Part shown: piece by piece, positions 59,193-64,000 of the stretch
Position numbering within the stretch: the first letter of the stretch is position 1
Layout: the number at the start of each line of letters is the position of its first letter
Source: Streptomyces sp. 846.5
Lineage (GTDB): Bacteria > Actinomycetota > Actinomycetes > Streptomycetales > Streptomycetaceae
Direction of reading: 5' to 3'
Assembly (NCBI RefSeq): GCF_004365705.1
Contig: NZ_SOBN01000001.1
Span: forward strand, 2,520,001 to 2,584,000
DNA length: 64,000 nt
Program-made: the position numbers and the translations under genes
The notes under the pieces: generated by a model
Databases searched by the model: none
What the model saw: only the letters and a program-made list of their open reading frames with translations
What the model was told of the DNA's origin: nothing

Positions 59193-59319
59193 GTCACCTT
59201 CGACGAGGTCCGCAACTGGCCGCCGGGGACAACGGCCTGCCCCGATTCTGCCTCACCGTCGCACAGCCCCGCTCACGGAAGAACGGCGGTGACGGGGTGG
59301 CGACGGGATCGCGACAGGG

Positions 59320-61446
59320 CTACGACCGCAGGTCGACCAGCAGCGGCGGCACGGGTGTCCCGTCCACCGCCGTCAGCGAGAGGACCGCATGACCGCCCGG
59401 AAGCACCTGCGCCAGCTCCGAGGGCGACCACCGCCGGCGCTCCACCCGCCGGGTGGTGACGCTCTCGGTCTGCGCCCGCTCCCCCGCCAGTACCGTGCGG
59501 ATCGCCCGCCAGGTCCGCTTGATCATTCCGCCGGAGGTGTCCGGCGCGCGGGTGACGTCCCGCTCGTCGACCCAGACCGTCCCCCAGGTCTCGGCGAACA
59601 GCGTGCCGTCCCAGGGGGCAAGGCCGGGGAAGGCCATCCTTCCGCCCACCGCGCCGAACAGCGGCGCCCGCAGGCTCTCCGGCAGGTCCGAGAGGGTGCG
59701 CAGCAGCAGTACCGCACCGGCGTGGGCGCCGCGCAGCCGCTGCAGGTCGCGGACGCTGTGGGTGTCGATCACGGCGGAGGCGTCGTCGACCACCAGGCCG
59801 GCGAAGAGGGAGCGGTCCTGCCGGGTACCTGCAGCGTGCAGGAACTGGCCGACGGCGAGACGGGCCAGGATCCGCGCCGCCTCGGGGTGGGCGTGCTCCG
59901 GAAGGGCGATCCGGACCCGGAGCGGGTGGTCGAGGGCGTGCATGGCGAACAGCGGGAGTCCGGCGTCCTGGGCGGCGGCGGTACGGGCGGAGCCACGGCT
60001 GGGGGCGGAGGCGGCGGGGGCGGCGTTGAAGCAGCCGGCGAAGACCGGCCGGTCCAGCAGGCTGAGCCGGTCGGCCAGCAGCCCGCCGGGGTCGTCGATC
60101 TGACCGTGCATCCGCTCCCGCTGGGCCAGGTCGTACTGATGATCGGTCAGCTGCCCGGATGCCCGCAGCGCCTCGCGCAGTCCCGCCCAGGCGTCGGCGT
60201 CGCCGCGCAGCAGCAGGCAGAGCTCGCGCAGTCCGGGCGCCCGGCCGTGCGCCGCCGCGAAGGGGCCGACGACCTGCTGCAGCGCCTGACGCGCGAGCGT
60301 GGCGCGCGGCGCCAGCTCCTCCGGGAGCAGCGCGTCCGCCAGCCGGGCCGCGCCCTCGTCGGGGCGGCGGGCTCCGCCGTAGAGGTCGAGCCCGTAGCGA
60401 CCGCGCGGATCGCCGGGCGCCACCACCACGTCGTACCAGGAGTCGGGGCCGAGATCGGCGTCCGCGGCACCGACCACCACGGCCACCGCGGTCCCGGCCA
60501 GCGCCTGGAGGCACAGCGTCTCCGCCACCGGGCGGGCCAGCCTGGCCGTCTTCCCGGTCCCTGACGGACCGACGGCCAGCAGCGAGGTGCCGAGCAGGGT
60601 CGGGTCGAGGGCAAGGTCGACGCCGCGGTAGGCCGGAGGGTTCTTGGGCACGTCCTGGGCCGAGCCCAGCCGGATCTGACGGAGCAGCAGGTCGTTGCCC
60701 GGGCCACGGGCGGGCAGGTCACGCGCCCCGGAGGGGTGGGCGCAGGCGGCCGAGCCATGGTCCCGTACCGCGTCGAGCAGCGCGGCCAGACGGTCCGGGT
60801 AGTCGCGGACGCACTCCAGCGCGCGGTTCAGCCGCTGGTGGTCGACGTCGCTCACCCGGCCGGCGGCCGTCTCCTGCTCCAGCAGGGCCAGCCCGCCGGG
60901 CTCCGCGAAAGGTCGGAAGGCCCACCAGGGATCCACGATCTGGGGCCGGCCGTCGGCCTGCGCGGGGATGACCGCCTTCTTCTCGGTGGCGCTCACCGCC
61001 CGGCGCACCAGCGGACGTCCGTAGCGGCGCCAGACCAGGGACCAACGGCCCATCCGGCCGAAGACCTTGATCAGCAGCGCGACCTCCAGCAGGTCCACCA
61101 GCCAGGTGGTGAAGGTCAGTCCGCCACCCTCACCCACCTTGGGGACCACGAAGCCGCGGATCTCGACGTTGACCAGGCTGCCCAGGTAGTAGAAGACCTC
61201 CCAGGCGACCACCAGGTTCAGCGCGGCGCGCAGCAGCAGCTGCCAGGCGGGGATCCCCGCGCCCTCCTCGTCCCGCTGCTCCTGAGGCGTCCGCGCCGCC
61301 GGGCCGAGCGCGTACATCCCCGGCGTACCGGAGTGGCGGGGCGCCGAGAGCCAGCCGATCAGGTCGAAGCCCCGGTGCGGAACCGGGCGATCGGAGATCT
61401 GGTCGGAAGTCTGTGGGTACGCCTGCGGCGCGCCGCCCAGTGCCAT
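59320..61446 (-). CDS. VirD4/TraD-like membrane ATPase of unknown function
   Basis: This 708-residue protein has two N-terminal membrane helices (about 70-90 and 112-130), and the soluble part contains a P-loop GPSGTGKT at 293-300 and a Walker B-like LVVDDASAVID. The layout resembles coupling ATPases of conjugation systems, but no relaxase, mating-pore or plasmid genes are nearby. In Streptomyces it is a conserved chromosomal gene annotated as ATP-binding. The ATG has GAGGGAG nine bases upstream. It lies divergently from gabT. Confidence 0.8.
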   Translation of the reverse strand: MALGGAPQAYPQTSDQISDRPVPHRGFDLIGWLSAPRHSGTPGMYALGPAARTPQEQRDEEGAGIPAWQLLLRAALNLVVAWEVFYYLGSLVNVEIRGFVVPKVGEGGGLTFTTWLVDLLEVALLIKVFGRMGRWSLVWRRYGRPLVRRAVSATEKKAVIPAQADGRPQIVDPWWAFRPFAEPGGLALLEQETAAGRVSDVDHQRLNRALECVRDYPDRLAALLDAVRDHGSAACAHPSGARDLPARGPGNDLLLRQIRLGSAQDVPKNPPAYRGVDLALDPTLLGTSLLAVGPSGTGKTARLARPVAETLCLQALAGTAVAVVVGAADADLGPDSWYDVVVAPGDPRGRYGLDLYGGARRPDEGAARLADALLPEELAPRATLARQALQQVVGPFAAAHGRAPGLRELCLLLRGDADAWAGLREALRASGQLTDHQYDLAQRERMHGQIDDPGGLLADRLSLLDRPVFAGCFNAAPAASAPSRGSARTAAAQDAGLPLFAMHALDHPLRVRIALPEHAHPEAARILARLAVGQFLHAAGTRQDRSLFAGLVVDDASAVIDTHSVRDLQRLRGAHAGAVLLLRTLSDLPESLRAPLFGAVGGRMAFPGLAPWDGTLFAETWGTVWVDERDVTRAPDTSGGMIKRTWRAIRTVLAGERAQTESVTTRRVERRRWSPSELAQVLPGGHAVLSLTAVDGTPVPPLLVDLRS

Positions 61447-61534
61447 TGCTGTCCGCTCCCTCGCGCCTGCCAAGACCCTCAATCTAGTGGACGACGGCAA
61501 TCCCGAGCAGAGGCACGACGGCAGGCGCGAGGGT

Positions 61535-61564
61535 GCCCGGCCATGCCCGGCCATGCCCGGCGAT
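61535..61564. repeat. Three tandem decamers upstream of gabT
   Basis: GCCCGGCCAT is repeated three times (61535-61544, 61545-61554, and 61555-61564 with one change) in the divergent gap between the VirD4-like gene and gabT. A helical-turn period suggests a protein-binding array, possibly for the PucR regulator. Confidence 0.65.
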
Positions 61565-61697
61565 GTCCGACCAGGACAACTCCTACCCGCGCACCACTCC
61601 CCCGCGGCGTATGCGACGCCCATCGTCCCGCCGTAGCCTGCGAGAGTACGAGGCGCGATCGGCGCCGAAGCCCCCATCACTCCCTGGGAGACCTCAC

Positions 61698-63068
61698 ATG
61701 AGCGCTGCTCCGTCCAGCGCCGGGCAGCTGCCCGGCGGCCCCTCGCTCCCCCAGGAGCGCCGCCTCGTCACCGCCGTCCCCGGCCCCAAGTCGCAGGAGT
61801 TGCAGGCCCGCAAGCTGGCCGCGGTCGCGGCGGGCGTCGGCACCACCCTCCCGGTCTACATCACCCGTGCGGGTGGCGGCGTGGTCGAGGACGTGGACGG
61901 CAACTCCCTGATCGACTTCGGTGCGGGCATCGCGGTCACCAACGTCGGCAACAGCGCCCAGGCCGTGGTGGACCGCGCGACCGCGCAGCTGGCCGCGTTC
62001 ACCCACACCTGTTTCATGGTCACCCCCTACGAGGGCTACGTGGCCGTCGCCGAGCAGCTCAACGAGCTGACGCCGGGCGACCACGAGAAGCGCAGCGCGC
62101 TTTTCAACTCCGGCGCCGAGGCCGTCGAGAACGCCGTGAAGATCGCCCGCGCCTACACCAAGCGCACCGCCGTCGTGGTCTTCGACCACGGCTACCACGG
62201 CCGCACCAACCTCACCATGGGCATGACGGCGAAGAACATGCCGTACAAGCAGGGCTTCGGGCCGTTCGCCCCCGAGGTCTACCGCGTCCCGGTCGCCTAC
62301 CCGTACCGCTGGCTCACCGGCGCGGAGAACGCCGCCACCGATGCCGCCGCGCAGGCCATCGACATGATCAACAAGCAGATCGGCGCCGAGAACGTCGCCG
62401 CCATCGTGATCGAGCCGATCCTCGGCGAGGGCGGCTTCATCGAGCCGGCCAAGGGCTTCCTGCCGACGATCGTCGAGTTCGCCAAGGCCAACGGCATCGT
62501 CTTCGTCGCGGACGAGATCCAGACCGGCTTCTGCCGCACGGGCCAGTGGTTCGCCTGCGAGGACGAGGGCATCGTCCCCGACCTGATCACCACCGCCAAG
62601 GGCATCGCGGGCGGCCTGCCGCTCGCCGCCGTCACCGGCCGCGCCGAGATCATGGACGCCGCCCACGCCGGCGGCCTCGGCGGCACCTACGGCGGCAACC
62701 CGGTCGCCTGCGCCGCCGCGCTCGGCTCGATCGAGACCATGAAGGAGCTCGACCTCAACGCCAGGGCCCAGGCCATCGGCGCGACCATGCTGCCGCGCCT
62801 GCGCGCGATGCAGGAGAAGTTCGACATCATCGGCGACGTCCGCGGGCGTGGTGCGATGATCGCCGTCGAGCTGGTCAAGCCCGGCAGCAAGGACCCCAAC
62901 CCGGAGGCGACCGCCGCGCTCGCCAAGGCCTGCCACGCCGAGGGCCTGCTGGTCCTCACCGCCGGCACCTACAGCAATGTGCTGCGCTTCCTGCCGCCGC
63001 TGGTCATGCCGGAGCACCTGCTCAACGAGGGCCTGGACATCCTGGAGACGGCCTTCGCCGGGCTGTGA
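61698..63068 (+). CDS. gabT: 4-aminobutyrate--2-oxoglutarate transaminase
   Basis: This 456-residue class III aminotransferase uses PLP to convert 4-aminobutyrate to succinate semialdehyde. The PLP lysine is in ITTAKGIAGGLPLAAV, and FNSGAEAVENAVKIAR, HGYHGRTN and VADEIQTGF match the family. The ATG has GGGAG eight bases upstream. The PucR and aldehyde dehydrogenase genes nearby complete a probable GABA catabolic set. A terminator follows. Confidence 0.95.
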   Translation: MSAAPSSAGQLPGGPSLPQERRLVTAVPGPKSQELQARKLAAVAAGVGTTLPVYITRAGGGVVEDVDGNSLIDFGAGIAVTNVGNSAQAVVDRATAQLAAFTHTCFMVTPYEGYVAVAEQLNELTPGDHEKRSALFNSGAEAVENAVKIARAYTKRTAVVVFDHGYHGRTNLTMGMTAKNMPYKQGFGPFAPEVYRVPVAYPYRWLTGAENAATDAAAQAIDMINKQIGAENVAAIVIEPILGEGGFIEPAKGFLPTIVEFAKANGIVFVADEIQTGFCRTGQWFACEDEGIVPDLITTAKGIAGGLPLAAVTGRAEIMDAAHAGGLGGTYGGNPVACAAALGSIETMKELDLNARAQAIGATMLPRLRAMQEKFDIIGDVRGRGAMIAVELVKPGSKDPNPEATAALAKACHAEGLLVLTAGTYSNVLRFLPPLVMPEHLLNEGLDILETAFAGL

Positions 63069-63094
63069 ACCCGCCCACGGGGCCGACCGTCAGC

Positions 63095-63141
63095 GTCCGC
63101 ACCGTCTTCCCCACGCCACGGCGTGAAGAAGGTGTGCGGAC
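63095..63141 (+). terminator. Terminator hairpin downstream of gabT
   Basis: GTCCGCAC (63095-63102) pairs with GTGCGGAC (63134-63141). Inner TCTTC/GAAG and CACGCC/GGCGTG stems extend it into a long hairpin. Confidence 0.75.
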
Positions 63142-63202
63142 CTGATGGCGGGTGGGTGAGACGTGCAGCCGCACCCACACCTGTGACGTACTGTCATGAC
63201 AG

Positions 63203-64000
63203 ATGGAGAAGCAGCGCCCGTCGGTGACTGACCCTCACCGGCGACACACCGCCGAGGACACCACAGCGGACTCCGGTCCGCCACCCCTCAGCCGATCGAC
63301 CGTTCGCCGCGCCCAAACCCCCCGGGCCACGCGGACCGGCGATCACCACAGCCACCCCGGGGCTCTCCCCCCTGCTCCGGGGTGGCTTCTCCATGCCCTG
63401 ACGAAGGTCCTGGCATCGCTGTGGTTCCCCGTCTCGCTGCTCGTCGTCCTGGCCGTGACCACCGAACAGGTTGTCACCAAGGGACCGCTGCTGGGTCTCG
63501 ACACCTGGATCCGCGACCATGTGCTCACCCTGGTGTCCGAGAACCCCTACCCGAGCCTGGACCAGCTCGCCGAAAACTGGGCCAACATGGGCGACACCAG
63601 GGCGGCAGCCCCCGTGCTGATCCTTGCCACCGTCGCCGCGGCGGTCCGGACACGCTCCTGGAAGCCGGTGCTCGCCTCGGTGCTGGCGGGGACAGCCCTG
63701 TTCTCCACCGTCATCCCCGGCAAAATCATCATTGGCCGCCCCGGCCCCGAAGGCGCGCCTGTCCTCCCGGGCCAGTGGGGCTGGTTCCCCTCAGGCCACA
63801 CCAGCACCGCCGGAATCTGCTACGGCACCGCGGCGTGGCTGATCGGCATCTGCCTCCTCAGCGCCCAACCCCGCCTGCGCCGAACCCTCTACGCCGCGAC
63901 AGCCGCCCTCTGCACCGGCGTCGGCGTCTGTCTGATCTGGCGCGACTACCACTGGTTCCTGGACGTACTCGCCGGCTGGTCCCTCACCGGCCTGACCCTT
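63203..64000 (+). CDS. PAP2-family phosphatase (partial, runs off the window)
   Basis: The frame stays open from the ATG at 63203 to the window end (266 codons seen). After a polar N-terminus of about 60 residues there are several membrane helices. The PAP2 motifs are KIIIGRP, PSGHTSTAG and WRDYHWFLD (first, second and third blocks of the lipid phosphatase signature). It is predicted to dephosphorylate a lipid phosphate such as undecaprenyl pyrophosphate or phosphatidate at the membrane. The ribosome-binding site is weak, so a slightly later start is possible. The 3' end is missing. Confidence 0.87.
   Translation, partial: MEKQRPSVTDPHRRHTAEDTTADSGPPPLSRSTVRRAQTPRATRTGDHHSHPGALPPAPGWLLHALTKVLASLWFPVSLLVVLAVTTEQVVTKGPLLGLDTWIRDHVLTLVSENPYPSLDQLAENWANMGDTRAAAPVLILATVAAAVRTRSWKPVLASVLAGTALFSTVIPGKIIIGRPGPEGAPVLPGQWGWFPSGHTSTAGICYGTAAWLIGICLLSAQPRLRRTLYAATAALCTGVGVCLIWRDYHWFLDVLAGWSLTGLTL

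Noticed and set aside
59320-61446. Integrated conjugative element
   Set aside because: Only one coupling-like ATPase; no integrase, relaxase, replication gene or attachment repeats were found.

Overview
The window is very GC-rich chromosomal DNA from a filamentous actinomycete. The best fit is the family Streptomycetaceae (Streptomyces, Kitasatospora or Streptacidiphilus). The evidence is the strong G/C bias at third codon positions, frequent GTG and TTG starts, the typical gene neighbourhoods (thyX-dapA-rnj; pnp-rpsO; rimP-nusA-ylxR-infB-ylxP-rbfA-nrnA-truB-ribF; dxr-rseP-ispG), an actinobacterial type VII secretion locus with fused EccC, and a cell-wall protein with a sortase E type LAXTG signal. 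The species cannot be fixed from the sequence.

Layout. Positions 1-320 hold the leader and promoter of a 16S rRNA operon read leftward out of the window. Positions 497-5090 are the leftward thyX-dapA-rnj group; thyX is split by a 303-residue intein. Positions 5247-8495 carry a GNAT enzyme, a small membrane protein, dapB and an M16 peptidase. Positions 8616-11554 carry pnp and rpsO. Positions 11707-27367 form the type VII secretion (ESX) locus: eccD, eccC, mycP, two WXG100 substrates, eccB, eccE, a conserved companion gene and an EspI-like MinD/ParA ATPase. An APC-family permease behind an AT-rich island sits inside this locus. Positions 27424-40435 are a leftward translation/RNA-processing block (ribF, a trypsin-like/NTPase fusion, truB, nrnA-like, rbfA, ylxP, infB, ylxR, nusA, rimP), with one rightward PPOX gene. 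Positions 40582-47188 carry a ferritin-like lipoprotein, an APH(6)-like kinase, a histidine-kinase-like protein without a recognisable phosphoacceptor helix, two GNAT proteins and the LAXTG surface protein. Positions 47293-51181 hold two MEP-pathway genes (ispG, dxr) flanking the site-2 protease gene rseP. Positions 51277-64000 carry a membrane-anchored sedolisin, an acyl-CoA dehydrogenase, an aldehyde dehydrogenase, a PucR regulator, a VirD4-like membrane ATPase, gabT and the 5' part of a PAP2 phosphatase.

How the genes work together. Three functional groups stand out: lysine/peptidoglycan precursor and thymidylate synthesis next to RNA decay (dapA, dapB, thyX, rnj, pnp); a complete ESX core that would export the WXG100 pair; and translation initiation plus ribosome maturation. 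The gabT, aldehyde dehydrogenase and PucR genes look like a 4-aminobutyrate or related amine catabolic set.

The most unusual points are: the ThyX intein, which interrupts the RHRx7S signature and carries both an AP2-like and an HNH module; a trypsin-like/STAND-type fusion whose Walker A lysine is arginine; the kinase-like protein lacking its phosphoacceptor helix; a perfect 18-bp palindrome between eccB and eccE; several 10-11 bp tandem repeats in front of genes; and short duplications of the 3' ends of two genes just past their stop codons.
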